The notes: generated from the letters alone by a model not told the origin. DNA of 64,000 nucleotides from Acidobacteria subdivision 2 bacterium RH1 MAG20 (GCA_002197545.1 NFUO01000738.1:50825-114824), one strand, 5' to 3'; positions 51,922 through 61,669 are shown, counted from the first letter of the stretch. Translations and numbers: made by a program.

Positions 51922-52716
51922 TCATCGTCCTATCCACCTCGGCGACCGCTTCTCCAGAAAGGCGGTCGTTCCTTCAGCCTTGTCCGCAGTCCCGCAAAGC
52001 CGCCCAAAGATCTCCGCCTCCACCTTCATGGCGTCGTCGATCCCCAATTCGCCGCCGCGTCGAACAGCCTCGATGCATCCGGCAACGGCCAGCGGAGCCA
52101 TCGCTACCATCGCCCGAGCCAACTCTGCTGCCCGCGACATCAGACGTTCCGCAGGCACTACCTCATCCACCAGCCCAATTCGCAGCGCCTCTGCCGCCCC
52201 AATCATCTCTCCGGTCAGCATCAGCCGCAGCGCCGCCGACTGCCCCACAAGCCGAGGCAGCCGCTGCGTTCCCCCATATCCCGGCACCAGCCCCAGCTTC
52301 ACCTCCGGCTGCCCCAGCCTGGCGGTCTCGCTCGCCAGACGCATCGTGCAAGCCATCGCCAACTCACAGCCTCCACCTAAGGCGAACCCATTAATGCAGG
52401 CGACCACAGGCTTCCCGCAGGTCTCAATCAGCCGAAATACCCCCTGTCCCCGCCGCGCCTTAGCCTCGCCCGTCACTGCATCTGTCGCTGCAATTTCATT
52501 GATATCGGCTCCCGCCGCGAAGGCCTTTTCTCCGGCCCCAGTCAGCAGAACCACTCGAACCGCAGCATCTTTCGACAACGCTGTAAAGACTGCTTCCAGC
52601 TCATCGAACACCTGAGCATTCAACGCGTTCAGGACCTTCGGACGATTCAGCGTGATGGTCGCAACCTGCTCCCGCACCACACACAGCAGCGTCTCGTAGG
52701 CCGTCTCATAGTTCAT
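51922..52716 (-). CDS. enoyl-CoA hydratase/isomerase family protein
   Basis: 264-residue crotonase. It has the CoA/oxyanion-hole sites AFAAGADINEIA and CINGFALGGGCELAMAC, with the catalytic Glu in RLGQPEVKLGLVPGYGGTQRLPRLVG (two acidic positions consistent with hydratase rather than isomerase). The ATG at 52716 is preferred because AAGGGG precedes it by 7-8 bases. It acts in fatty-acid or CoA-ester breakdown. It stands alone, diverging from ribH. Confidence 0.92.
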   Translation of the reverse strand: MNYETAYETLLCVVREQVATITLNRPKVLNALNAQVFDELEAVFTALSKDAAVRVVLLTGAGEKAFAAGADINEIAATDAVTGEAKARRGQGVFRLIETCGKPVVACINGFALGGGCELAMACTMRLASETARLGQPEVKLGLVPGYGGTQRLPRLVGQSAALRLMLTGEMIGAAEALRIGLVDEVVPAERLMSRAAELARAMVAMAPLAVAGCIEAVRRGGELGIDDAMKVEAEIFGRLCGTADKAEGTTAFLEKRSPRWIGR

Positions 52717-52760
52717 GGGCATCCCCTTCGCATTGCATTTCAGACGATACAATCGAACCT

Positions 52761-53639
52761 ATGATTAAGGGAATCACGCTAGTCAGCGCCGTCTCCTCGG
52801 CAGACACGTTCGACCAGCTCAACAGCCTGCTCTCGGCCCTGGGCTTCGAGCCCGGCAAGGGCTGGCAGGACGCTCAGGGCCGTGGCGTTGCTCACCTCGC
52901 GCCACTCGGCAACCTCGAGTTCGTCACCGGAAGACCGCCAGCGGTTCCACCACTGCTTGTTGAGGTCACACAGCTTGATCAGGTTCACGCTGCGGTGCAA
53001 AAGTGGATGCTGGGGCACTATCGCACCGAAGAGGTCGCGGCGCTGCTCTCTGCTCCTGAACTCACGCACTGGAACAGCCGCCTGTTTACGGTGAAGATCG
53101 TCACCGGCGAAGCCGAAGCGCTGACGCTGGGCTTCTGGCAATCGGAGAATCCGCTCCACAACAAGCCTGTCGCCATCGAAGGCGATCTGTCCGCCGCTGG
53201 AATGCGCTTTGCCATTGTTACTGCGCGATGGAACGCTGTGATTACCGATCGCCTGCTGCAGGGATCGCTGGATGGTTTATACAGAAGCGGTGCAGCGAAG
53301 ACCGATATCGAGATCGTTCGTGTGCCGGGGGCGTGGGAGATTCCTTCGGCTGCGCGCGCGCTGGCCGAGTCGAAGCGTTTTGACGCCATCATCACTCTTG
53401 GCTGTTTGTTGCGTGGCGAAACTGCTCATTATGAGGCCATTTATACCGAGGTTGCGCGCGGGATTGGCCAGTCGCAGCAGGAGACGGGTGTTCCTCATGC
53501 CTTTGGCGTGCTTACCTGCGAGACGCTGGAGCAGGCGTTGGATCGGGCTGGCATCAAGGCTGGAAACAAAGGATTCGAGGCAGCGATTGCGGCGATTGAG
53601 ATGGTTTCGATTCACAAGAAACTGGCGGTGAAACTCTAA
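52761..53639 (+). CDS. ribH: 6,7-dimethyl-8-ribityllumazine synthase with N-terminal VOC-like domain
   Basis: 292 residues, nearly twice the usual 155. Residues about 138-292 are RibH: IEGDLSAAGMRFAIVTARWN, the VPGAWEIP loop, the catalytic His in LLRGETAHYEAI (near 223) and GVLTCETLEQALDRAGIKAGNKG. Residues 1-135 (FDQLNSLLSALGFEPGKGW, then LEFVTGRPP) resemble a glyoxalase/VOC half-domain. RibH condenses 5-amino-6-ribitylaminouracil with dihydroxybutanone phosphate and forms icosahedral shells, so the extra domain would decorate the particle. Its stop overlaps the nusB start by one base (TAATG), a conserved acidobacterial and proteobacterial ribH-nusB coupling. Confidence 0.92.
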   Translation: MIKGITLVSAVSSADTFDQLNSLLSALGFEPGKGWQDAQGRGVAHLAPLGNLEFVTGRPPAVPPLLVEVTQLDQVHAAVQKWMLGHYRTEEVAALLSAPELTHWNSRLFTVKIVTGEAEALTLGFWQSENPLHNKPVAIEGDLSAAGMRFAIVTARWNAVITDRLLQGSLDGLYRSGAAKTDIEIVRVPGAWEIPSAARALAESKRFDAIITLGCLLRGETAHYEAIYTEVARGIGQSQQETGVPHAFGVLTCETLEQALDRAGIKAGNKGFEAAIAAIEMVSIHKKLAVKL

Positions 53640-54061
53640 TGGGAACCCGTCGTAAGTCCCGTGAATTGACGATGCAGATGCTGTTTCAGGGCGATCTTGG
53701 CAAACAAAGTCCGGATGAGGTGCGTAAGCTTTTCTGGCCTTCGCGGGATGATGTGGACGCAGAGACCCGCGGCTTTGCTGAGGATTTGTACCGTATCGCA
53801 ACCTCGCGGCAGACGGAGATCGATGAGCTGATTGAGGCCCATGCGCAGAACTGGCGGATTGAGCGGATGCCGGTGGTCGACCGGAACCTGATTCGCGCGG
53901 CGGTGGCTGAAATGCTGGGATTTCCCAATACTCCGGCTGCCATCATCATCAACGAGTCGCTTGAGGTCGGCCGCCGCTATGCTGCTCCTGAGTCGATCCA
54001 CTTCCTCAATGGGGTGCTGGATGCCATTGCGCGGGAGCTTTTGAAGAAGCGACTGGCTTGA
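53639..54061 (+). CDS. nusB: transcription antitermination factor NusB
   Basis: 140 residues, all-helical RNA-binding protein acting with NusE (S10) at boxA. It has RRKSRELTMQMLFQGDL at the start, MPVVDRNLIRAAVAEML and AIIINESLEVGRRYAAPESIHFLNGVLDAIA. Starts in the ribH stop codon (one-base overlap). Confidence 0.95.
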   Translation: MGTRRKSRELTMQMLFQGDLGKQSPDEVRKLFWPSRDDVDAETRGFAEDLYRIATSRQTEIDELIEAHAQNWRIERMPVVDRNLIRAAVAEMLGFPNTPAAIIINESLEVGRRYAAPESIHFLNGVLDAIARELLKKRLA

Positions 54062-54323
54062 AATTGATCCCTCTTTACCTAGATTGCGGAGCAGCTATAG
54101 ACCGGGCCTTCAGCCCTTATTTTCGACGTTGATAGAGCCAAGCAACGACGAAATACGGGGATCTCTCCACTGCGGCGGCAAAAGCGCCATCTCGCACCCC
54201 AACGAGCAAGTGCGCTCGCTGGGGACCCCGCGCCTTCGGTCGAGATGACGTGGGTTCTGTGATTGGGTTGAGGAGAACAGGCAACAGCAAGAGCACGTTA
54301 GTTTTTAGACAGCTTCTAAGATG
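54062..54323. other. intergenic region with a near-perfect 11-base hairpin
   Basis: Holds no gene. A stem CCCCAACGAGC / GCTCGCTGGGG (one mismatch) at 54197-54224 is followed by GGTCGAGATGACG. This type of unit is a frequent intergenic repeat in acidobacterial chromosomes to my recollection, but only one copy is in the window. Confidence 0.5.
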
Positions 54324-54353
54324 AAAAGGCCCTCTCGGTGGAGAGGGCCTTTT
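54324..54353. terminator. bidirectional terminator between nusB and the leftward lipoprotein gene
   Basis: Perfect 13-base stem AAAAGGCCCTCTC with its complement, 4-base loop, A-tract on one side and T-tract on the other. It lies between two convergent genes. Confidence 0.88.
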
Positions 54354-54374
54354 CAATTTCCGTGACTTTGCAGA

Positions 54375-56753
54375 TTACGAGGTGCTCTTCCTTGGCCGCT
54401 GGACCAGCAGGTTGGGGGTGGCGGCTGCGCCTCCGTTTATGTTGGGGAGCTGCGGGACGATTGTCTTGGTTGGGTCCTCGGCCCACGTGCCCGACGTGCT
54501 GCGAATGATGAGGTGGACGCTGTGATCGCCCGAAGTGCCAACGTAGAACGTCAAGTCGTCCGAACTGAATACGCCGGCTACTGGAGCGGTTGCAGGGCTG
54601 GTGAGCGGGATAGGGGTGAGGGAACCCGCTGTGGGCGTATACAGGGGCAGCACGCCGCCGCTTCCGGTGTAGGTCACGAATGCGATGCTCGAGTCCGCGG
54701 AAGGATCGACGCCTGTAATTGCAGATGCCGTGACGCCGGTGAGAGTGCTTGTCGATGCGGGTGTTGCTGTAAACTGCAAGGCAGCACCTGTCGCAGGACA
54801 GGCTCCAATTGGAACCCCCGGTTGCTGGCCACCTGAACCGGTATGGGAGACCAGAAGATCGGTCAGAGCTGCCGGCGTTGCGGTGGCTCCGAGCATATGC
54901 ACGCCATCATTGGTTGCAGCAATGAGGTCGGTCGGTGGCCCGGTTACGCCTGCATCAGGGTAGAAGACGTTGCTGGTCGAGGGCAGCCCATTGACGGTCG
55001 TCGTGGTGGTGATGGGGCATTGTCCCCGCGCCGTCGTTGTGGGTCCGGCCAGAAATGCGCCGGCACTCGGCACTGTAACCGCCACGTCGGTCGCCGGAGC
55101 CGGCAAGGTAATGCTCGACCAGCCGGTCAGCTGGGAATAGACCAGCAGTTGATTGGTGGTTGTCGTGATGTAGACCGTCTGGCTGTCGGGTGAAAACTCC
55201 GCATGGGTCGCGACTCCACCGTACTGCGACGCTATGCCGGAGGGTGTGGTGGTCCCCGTGGTCGTTGGGTACAGATAAACCAACTGCCGTGTGGGATCGG
55301 TGATGACCACCGTGCTGTCGTCAGGAGATACGGCCAGCACGTTGCCGGTGATGCTTTGATTGACAGAGGTAAGGCTGTTGGTCAGGGCATTGAAGGTCAT
55401 CAAGCCGTTTCCGTTGGCGGTGCCCATGTAGATCGTTGTTCCGCTGTTGTTGATCACCATGGAGGTCGGCACGTAAGGGAGCAGCACCGGGGCGCCGATA
55501 GTCGACTGGGTAAAGTCCACGGGAACGATATATTGCGAATTCGTGCTTCCAATATAGAGCACAGTGCTGTTCTTGCCCGGCGCGGTCACGGTCAGCTCGT
55601 TTGAAATCACCGGTGTTCCGTTGCCGAACAATCCAATCTGGCTGAACGGTGAAGAGTTGCAGCTAGGCGGCTGGCATATCGCCGTGATGCCCGCTGTTCC
55701 GGGAAACAGAGGAGTGATGGTCGAAGCGCCGGGAATCGTGGTCGGCGTTGTGGACACGTACTCCAGCGTGAGGCCGGTCAGGATGGTGCCATTCGTATCC
55801 GTGACAACCGTGCCGAGGGGCTGAGGGTTGTTTGGATTTACCGAAACGCTGGTTCCACCGGTGATGGGAACCGTCAAGGAGATTGCAGTCGGCGGGCAGG
55901 TTGAGAAGAAGCCGGCGGAGCTTCCAGCGTTGGCAACGCTGGCGGTGATGATGGTCGATCCCGGCGCCTGGGCCGTCGCCACGCCATTCTGGTCGATGGT
56001 TACGATGGCCGCAGTTTGGGGATTATAACTGAGATGTCCAACCTGGCAACTGATATTTGTCTGCGATGAGCCTGTTCCTGAATAGACTTTCGCTGCCAAT
56101 TGACCAGTTGTACCTTGCGAGATGCAAGAATTCGATACGTACGCCGTGCTGGTAGGCAGAGGAGTTGTGCAGCATCCGTTCGCTGGATTGATGGTGCAAC
56201 TCGTCGACGAGGTTGAATAGGCGGCAGGACTACAGTTTGTTGACGGATCATTTCCAGAACAGTCAGTCGATGGAGCGCTGAGCACGACACTGGACACGGT
56301 CGGGTGGACATACACCGGCAGCGGATTACTGTTGGCGCCGTTGGCGCTTGCAACGATCAATGCCGTTCCGCTCTTGTTGGTGGGGATGCAAAAGGTGAAG
56401 TCCGCGATGCCGCCGCCCGTGTTCCTGTTCCACGTGCCGGCGCAGAGGCTGCCGGTCGCCGGGTTCACGTCCGCGATGGTCATGTCCGACGTCCCATATT
56501 TGTACGCGGGGATGCTCACGGCGCTGCCCTTGCAGTCGACTGCGGAGGGAGAGGGAGTCGTTCCGATAAGGCCGTAGTTGAGCGACACGCCATAGACTCT
56601 TGGCGCGAGGGTGATATTGACCACCTGCCCCACGACGGGGCCGGAGTTGCCGGAACAATAGGTCACGGTGTTCTTCTTTGCGCAGCCCGAGATCGAGATA
56701 CCAAAAGGAATCGTGAAAAAAAGAAGAATGACTAAGCCAACGAACCTACGCAT
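54375..56753 (-). CDS. large exported lipoprotein with beta-propeller-like repeats
   Basis: 792 residues. Signal peptide with lipobox ISISGC (Cys near 23). The N-terminal half has Ig-like/Big-type strands (TVSSVVLSAPSTDC, VSVNPNNPQPLGTVV), Cys-rich around 160-200. The C-terminal half shows repeated Asp-Ser-Thr units such as VLYIGSTNSQYIVPVD, AVSPDDSTVVITD and HAEFSPDSQTVYI, as in a WD40/YVTN-like propeller. Probably an outer-membrane-anchored binding protein. No enzyme motif. Terminator shared with nusB downstream. Confidence 0.75.
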   Translation of the reverse strand: MRRFVGLVILLFFTIPFGISISGCAKKNTVTYCSGNSGPVVGQVVNITLAPRVYGVSLNYGLIGTTPSPSAVDCKGSAVSIPAYKYGTSDMTIADVNPATGSLCAGTWNRNTGGGIADFTFCIPTNKSGTALIVASANGANSNPLPVYVHPTVSSVVLSAPSTDCSGNDPSTNCSPAAYSTSSTSCTINPANGCCTTPLPTSTAYVSNSCISQGTTGQLAAKVYSGTGSSQTNISCQVGHLSYNPQTAAIVTIDQNGVATAQAPGSTIITASVANAGSSAGFFSTCPPTAISLTVPITGGTSVSVNPNNPQPLGTVVTDTNGTILTGLTLEYVSTTPTTIPGASTITPLFPGTAGITAICQPPSCNSSPFSQIGLFGNGTPVISNELTVTAPGKNSTVLYIGSTNSQYIVPVDFTQSTIGAPVLLPYVPTSMVINNSGTTIYMGTANGNGLMTFNALTNSLTSVNQSITGNVLAVSPDDSTVVITDPTRQLVYLYPTTTGTTTPSGIASQYGGVATHAEFSPDSQTVYITTTTNQLLVYSQLTGWSSITLPAPATDVAVTVPSAGAFLAGPTTTARGQCPITTTTTVNGLPSTSNVFYPDAGVTGPPTDLIAATNDGVHMLGATATPAALTDLLVSHTGSGGQQPGVPIGACPATGAALQFTATPASTSTLTGVTASAITGVDPSADSSIAFVTYTGSGGVLPLYTPTAGSLTPIPLTSPATAPVAGVFSSDDLTFYVGTSGDHSVHLIIRSTSGTWAEDPTKTIVPQLPNINGGAAATPNLLVQRPRKSTS

Positions 56754-56989
56754 TGAACCTCCCCGTCCAACCGGAACCTCAGTTGAACGGTCTCACCGCA
56801 CTCTGAATTACCGAAGCACCAGTGTAAAAGGTGCATGGGCGGGAAGCAAATGCGGGAGGACTGAAGGTGGGGAACAGGGAGCAGGGAACCGGGAACAGAA
56901 GACGAGAAATCCGGCAGATGTGGAGAGAGCGGAAGAAAATGTTGCCGATGAGAACTCCCCTTCTGCGTTGCCTGGACTGTTCCCTGCCC
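56754..56989. other. intergenic region with G/A-rich repeats
   Basis: Gene-free 236 bases between two leftward genes, containing GGGAACAGGGAGCAGGGAA and GGGAACAG at 56869-56898. This G/A-rich unit is unlike the CAAC repeats at 36-38 kb but has the same low-complexity style. Confidence 0.5.
56869..56898 (+). repeat. GGGAACAG-type short tandem repeat
   Basis: Three to four units of GGGAACAG/GGGAGCAG/GGGAACCG. It is intergenic and followed by AAGACGAGAAATCCGG. Confidence 0.6.
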
Positions 56990-59065
56990 TTAGGGCATCT
57001 CCGTTTCGAACCAGTTGAGCGCGCGTTCGAGTACGTCGCGGCGGTGATCGGGGTTGACGAAATGGTGGCCCTCATCGGGGTAGACGACGAGTTGTGTCTT
57101 GACGCCTTCGGCGCGTAGTGCGTGCCAGAACTCGAAGCTCTGCGGGGCGGGGCATTCGCCGTCGCGGTCGCCTACGACGATCAGCGTGGGTGTCTTTGCG
57201 TTTTTGATGAAGTCGATTGCCGAACTTTTTGCGTAGATGGCTGGATCGTCATAGACGGATTTGCCGAAGAACGGAATCATCCACTGGTCGATGGAGTTCT
57301 CTCCATAGTAGCTCTGCCAGTCGCTGATGCCTGCTCCGGCCACGGCCGCTTTGAACCGCGTCGTCTGCGTCACCGCGAACATGGTCATAAAGCCGCCGTA
57401 GCTCCAGCCGGTGATGCCCTCGCGGTTCTTATCGATGGGGAGGCGCTTTTCGAGAACGTCCATTCCGGCCAGAATGTCGCGCAGGTCGCCGTACCCGAAG
57501 TCCTTTACATTGGCCTGGGTAAATTTCTCTCCCTGGCCGAAGCTGCCGCGAGGATTTGGTATGAAGACGAAGTATCCGAGCGCGGAGAAGGGCACACCGC
57601 CGTATCCTACGTCGGGCCAGCGAGGCGTGACTGCCGCCGAGGGACCGCCGTGGACGTAGACGAGGAGGGGGTATTTCTTCGCGGGGTCATAATTTGCGGG
57701 ATAGAGCAGCCAACCTTGCACCTTGAAGCCTTCGTTGGCCCACTCGATGTTCTCGGTCTTGCCCCAGAGCGGCTTCAGGCCATCATTCAGATGGGTAATC
57801 TGCTTCAGATTGTCTATGGGGCCTGCCCAGACCTCGGGTGCGTGTTCAAAAGAGGAGCGGACGAGAGCGACATTTCGGGTGTCGGAGGTCGAGATGCTCA
57901 TGACCAGTTCATTTGCCCAGATGGATTCGGGAAAGGTGACATCGACTGCGCTGGGGTTGCTGGTTGTCTTGAGGTTCAGGGTTGTGACGTGAGTGCCTCC
58001 GCCTACGTGTTCGGTGAGGCCGATGGTGTCGGGTGAGAGCCAATGGAGAAACGCTATCGAGGCAGCTCTTCCGGGGGGTAGGTCTCGCGGTTCGCCACCG
58101 TCAGCGGGAATCAGGTAGATATCTCCGCCGGTTGAGCCCTGGTCGCTCATCAGGCCGCCGATGAAGGCGATCTGTTTGCCATCGGGCGACCAGCGCGGGA
58201 CAGCGATCTGTAGGTTATGCAGGGAACCGGCGATCTGGGTCGGCTTCAGGATGGATTGTGGATCTGCGGTTTTTTCTGCGGTTTGCACATAAAGCTGGGC
58301 AACCCACCAGTTGTTTTCGCCGGGAGGATTGGCGGCGACGTAGGCGAGGCGCTTCGAATCGGGCGACCAGTCGAACTCGTAGACATGCAGGTTGGCCGGG
58401 GTAAGCTGCGTGACTGTACCGCTGGCTATGTCCACCGCAGCTACGCGCTGGACTTCGATGCCGTCCTCGCCGATGACGCCGCTCCACGGCTTCATCGCGG
58501 CCAGCGCTCCGGCGTTGCGGGTGGCGTTTTCGACGAAGAGAAAGCCGATGGAGCGCCCGTCAGGCGACCAGGCGGGCATGTCGATCTCGCCGGTGACGTG
58601 GGTGAGTTGGCGGCACTGACCGGTCTTTTTCGACCAGACGAAAAGCTGCTCCTGATTGGGCTTGTCTTCTTTCGCCGCGCAGGTGGACTCGAAGGCGAGC
58701 CATTTACCGTCGGGCGACCAGATGGGGCTTTCGTTGGAGCAGTTGGTTGCCTCGGCCTCCGTTCTGAGGATGGTGTCGCTGGCTGGATTAGCTACGTCGG
58801 TGAGATGAATCTGGGTTCCGTCCGGCGTCTCGACCGACCATGCTACGGTCTTTCCGTCGGGAGAGATGGCGGCCTCGCTTAGGTCCTGGGTCTTGCCGAT
58901 CATCTGGATCAATGCGCCGATGCGCTCGTCTTTTGGGTGTGCAGAGGGCTGCGGTGTGCTTGCCGCCTGAGCACGGAGGGGAAGGGCTGCTCCGATGGTC
59001 AAGATCAACGTGGAAGCAGCCAGAAGGAAGGCTGAAAGGCGCAGCGGGACGTGGGCGGAATTCAT
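56990..59065 (-). CDS. S9 family prolyl oligopeptidase-type peptidase, exported
   Basis: 691 residues. A signal peptide (ASTLILTIGAALPLRAQA) precedes a seven-bladed beta-propeller of WD40-like TolB units (SPDGKTVAWSVET, SPDGKWLAFEST) and the alpha/beta-hydrolase domain, starting about residue 440. Catalytic Ser in GWSYGGFMT, Asp in VVGDRDGECP and His in DEGHHFVNP. Related to acylaminoacyl-peptidase or DPP4-like enzymes. It probably degrades peptides in the periplasm. Confidence 0.93.
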   Translation of the reverse strand: MNSAHVPLRLSAFLLAASTLILTIGAALPLRAQAASTPQPSAHPKDERIGALIQMIGKTQDLSEAAISPDGKTVAWSVETPDGTQIHLTDVANPASDTILRTEAEATNCSNESPIWSPDGKWLAFESTCAAKEDKPNQEQLFVWSKKTGQCRQLTHVTGEIDMPAWSPDGRSIGFLFVENATRNAGALAAMKPWSGVIGEDGIEVQRVAAVDIASGTVTQLTPANLHVYEFDWSPDSKRLAYVAANPPGENNWWVAQLYVQTAEKTADPQSILKPTQIAGSLHNLQIAVPRWSPDGKQIAFIGGLMSDQGSTGGDIYLIPADGGEPRDLPPGRAASIAFLHWLSPDTIGLTEHVGGGTHVTTLNLKTTSNPSAVDVTFPESIWANELVMSISTSDTRNVALVRSSFEHAPEVWAGPIDNLKQITHLNDGLKPLWGKTENIEWANEGFKVQGWLLYPANYDPAKKYPLLVYVHGGPSAAVTPRWPDVGYGGVPFSALGYFVFIPNPRGSFGQGEKFTQANVKDFGYGDLRDILAGMDVLEKRLPIDKNREGITGWSYGGFMTMFAVTQTTRFKAAVAGAGISDWQSYYGENSIDQWMIPFFGKSVYDDPAIYAKSSAIDFIKNAKTPTLIVVGDRDGECPAPQSFEFWHALRAEGVKTQLVVYPDEGHHFVNPDHRRDVLERALNWFETEMP

Positions 59066-59159
59066 CCGAAAAGCCTAGCACGGTCGCCCGAATGATCCGG
59101 GACGGTCTGATTGCACAATTTTTGATGCGAAAGAACTTCAAAGAGTGTAGGCGACGAGG

Positions 59160-60116
59160 CTATACGTCGTTTCCGAGATGGAAGATGGGTTCCACGCCGG
59201 TTGCGCGAGCCAGAAGTGTCTGCTCCTCATGCCGTTCGAGAGGCCTGTAATTCTGGGCCACGTCCATTGCCAGGCGGAAATATCTCTCGTCCCCGGGAGG
59301 CAGCGCGGCCGTGACCGGATGCCCGAGCGTCCAGCGCAACCCCAGCGAAGCCTCGTCGGGGAAGGCCGCTGGCTGATACCAGCACTTCGGCTCGGGATGG
59401 CTCTGTTTCTGCTCGGCAGGCCACACTGTCTTTGCCATCGACTTCAAGGCCAGGATGCCCATGCCTTTTTCCTGCGCACGCTTGAGAATCTGCGGGCCGA
59501 AGTTTGCCTGCGAGAAGAGCACGAAGTTCACTGGAAAAAGTACCGTATCGAAGTTGTAGCGGTCCATCGCTGCCAATGCTGTCTCCGCCGAATGCACGGA
59601 GAAGCCGATGTAGCGGATTTTTCCTTCCTTCTTGGCCGTTTCCATCGTCTCCATTGCGCCGCCGGGACCCAGAACTTTGTCCAGGTCGGTCATCTTTGTC
59701 AGTGCGTGGAACTGATAGAGATCGACATGATCGGTCTTCAAAAGCCGCAGCGACTCCTCCAGTTGCTTGCGCGAGTCGTCCTTCATACGGCCTTCGGTCT
59801 TGCAGGCGAGGAAACAATTCTTGCGATAGGGAGCGAGGGCAGGACCGAGGCGTTCCTGTGCGTTGCCATAGCTGGGTGCAATGTCGAAGTAATTCACACC
59901 GCGGTCCACGGCTTCGGCCACAATATTCTTTGATTGGCTGGGGTCCTCGTTCATGACCACGATGCCGCCAAAGCCGATAATCGAGAGGTGCTCCCCTGTC
60001 TTGCCCAGAGGACGGCGCGCAATCTGATTGGTTGGCATAGCGGCACCAGAGATTCCGGTAGTGGCGACAGCGGCAGCTGTAAGCGCGCTCTGCTTCAAGA
60101 ATTCACGACGTTCCAT
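59160..60116 (-). CDS. Tat-exported aldo/keto reductase
   Basis: 318 residues. N-terminal twin-arginine signal RREFLKQSALTAAAVATTGISGAAM. The AKR barrel carries the catalytic tetrad: Asp and Tyr in NYFDIAPSYGNA, Lys in FLACKTEGR, His in LYQFHALT. NADPH-binding end is DERYFRLAMDVAQNY. Export of an NADPH-dependent enzyme would need cofactor binding before Tat transport, consistent with Tat use. Substrate unknown. Confidence 0.92.
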   Translation of the reverse strand: MERREFLKQSALTAAAVATTGISGAAMPTNQIARRPLGKTGEHLSIIGFGGIVVMNEDPSQSKNIVAEAVDRGVNYFDIAPSYGNAQERLGPALAPYRKNCFLACKTEGRMKDDSRKQLEESLRLLKTDHVDLYQFHALTKMTDLDKVLGPGGAMETMETAKKEGKIRYIGFSVHSAETALAAMDRYNFDTVLFPVNFVLFSQANFGPQILKRAQEKGMGILALKSMAKTVWPAEQKQSHPEPKCWYQPAAFPDEASLGLRWTLGHPVTAALPPGDERYFRLAMDVAQNYRPLERHEEQTLLARATGVEPIFHLGNDV

Positions 60117-60716
60117 AGGCGAACCTCGTCAGAGGAATTGTTCGAGCCAGCTTGCTAAAAGCATTCTCTCAGACTCCGGGGGTATGCACAAAAACCCGCC
60201 CATCCGTATTGCTATTCGCTCTCAGGAATCTATTGACGTAATGGTGGAGAATTGCTATTGTTAGAAGGTTCCGCGAGTATCCGGATTGCGCTGTCAGCTA
60301 ACGCCGACGCGCAATAGGGTGGAGACATACCCACGCAGGCAGAGAATATCGGCTTGCGTTACACTGGATACAAGAGATTTCACCGCAGGACATTCCTGAG
60401 TTTCATTCGGAGTGTCGTAATCTGCGGCCTATCGCAATCGTGCCTGCGACACCCTCCACCCTGGATGGGCTATGCGGGCCGGAACAGCGAAACGGAGTCG
60501 GCTCTTCCTGTAAATAAGGGAATACGCTCGGCCACCGTCGACTGTTTTCGTCTGGTTATGGTTTTACAGACGCGAAGCAGGGCAGATCTTCGCAAGAGGC
60601 GCTTCAGCGTCCTCATTCTTTTTGTGTGTACGGCACAAATTGCGAAGTCACCTGACCTTTTGCGCGCCTGACAAGATTTCGCTTCAAGGTATCGCATGCA
60701 ATAGCAAGGAGTTCCA
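60117..60716. other. 600-base leader region of the str operon
   Basis: No supported gene: a 105-codon frame at 60354-60671 is Arg/Ser-rich and not protein-like. It contains the putative promoter at 60233-60261, leaving a leader of about 450 bases before rpsL. No S7-type or other autoregulatory leader could be assigned by eye. Confidence 0.5.
60233..60261 (+). promoter_or_regulatory. putative sigma-70 promoter of the str operon
   Basis: TTGACG (60233-60238), 17-base spacer, TATTGT (60256-60261). It is the best match in the 600 bases before rpsL. Transcript start predicted near 60268. Confidence 0.5.
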
Positions 60717-61100
60717 GTGCCTACGTTCCATCAGCTCGTCAAGCAGGGCCGCACGCCCACACGTTATAAGACCGCCAGCCCCGCCTTGCAGGGTTCGCCC
60801 CAGCGCCGTGGCGTCTGCACCCGCGTTTACACCCAGACCCCCAAGAAGCCGAACTCGGCCCTTCGCAAGGTGGCGCGTGTTCGCCTCACCAACGGGATCG
60901 AGGTCACGACCTATATTCCGGGCATCGGCCATAACCTGCAGGAGCACTCGATTGTGCTGATCCGCGGCGGCCGTGTGAAGGACCTGCCGGGTGTTCGCTA
61001 CCACGTAGTTCGCGGAACGCTGGATTCGGTGGGCGTTGCCAACCGTAAGCAGAGCCGCTCGAAGTATGGCGCGAAGCGTCCGAAGGCTGCTGCCAAGTAA
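60717..61100 (+). CDS. rpsL: 30S ribosomal protein S12
   Basis: 127 residues. Starts with GTG after AAGGAG at a 5-base distance. [11 protein letters not shown] at the N-terminus; the decoding-site loop [17 protein letters not shown] has Lys at position 43, the streptomycin-sensitive state; [11 protein letters not shown] follows. First gene of the str operon. Confidence 0.97.
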   Translation: MPTFHQLVKQGRTPTRYKTASPALQGSPQRRGVCTRVYTQTPKKPNSALRKVARVRLTNGIEVTTYIPGIGHNLQEHSIVLIRGGRVKDLPGVRYHVVRGTLDSVGVANRKQSRSKYGAKRPKAAAK

Positions 61101-61197
61101 ACCCTGCGGATCTGCATGAGTAGATCGCACGAATTTAGATTTCAAGTTCAGGCCTTGAGAAGTCGACGGTCCTGAAGGAAGACGAGAAGAGATAGAG

Positions 61198-61668
61198 ATG
61201 CCTAGAAAAGGTTACATAGCAAAGCGTGAAGTTGCACCGGACCCGGTGTACAACTCGACCCTGGTCACGAAGTTCGTCAACTCGATGATGTGGGGCGGCA
61301 AGAAGTCGACCGCGCAGGGCATCTTCTATACCGCCATGACCAATCTGGAGCAGAAGGGTGGCGACGAGGCCCTCAAGCTCTTCAAGAAGGCCATCGAGAA
61401 CTGCAAGCCATTGCTCGAAGTCAAGAGCCGCCGCGTTGGCGGTGCAAACTATCAGGTGCCGATTGAAGTTCTGCCGGAGCGCCGCACTTCGCTTGCTATC
61501 CGCTGGCTGGTTACGTATGGCCGCGCTCGTGGCGAAAAGGGCATGGTGGAGAAGTTGACCGCCGAACTGCTCGATGCCGCCAATGGCCGTGGCGCCGCGA
61601 TGAAGAAGAAGGAAGATGTTCACCGCATGGCTGAGGCAAACAAGGCGTTTGCTCACTATCGCTGGTAA
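61198..61668 (+). CDS. rpsG: 30S ribosomal protein S7
   Basis: 156 residues, [19 protein letters not shown] at the start, [11 protein letters not shown] in the middle, [13 protein letters not shown] at the end. It nucleates the 30S head. GAGAAGAG before the ATG. Confidence 0.97.
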   Translation: MPRKGYIAKREVAPDPVYNSTLVTKFVNSMMWGGKKSTAQGIFYTAMTNLEQKGGDEALKLFKKAIENCKPLLEVKSRRVGGANYQVPIEVLPERRTSLAIRWLVTYGRARGEKGMVEKLTAELLDAANGRGAAMKKKEDVHRMAEANKAFAHYRW

Positions 61669-61669
61669 A

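Noticed and set aside
60354..60671. 105-codon frame before rpsL
   Set aside because: Arg/Ser-rich, no domain, lies in the leader region of the str operon.
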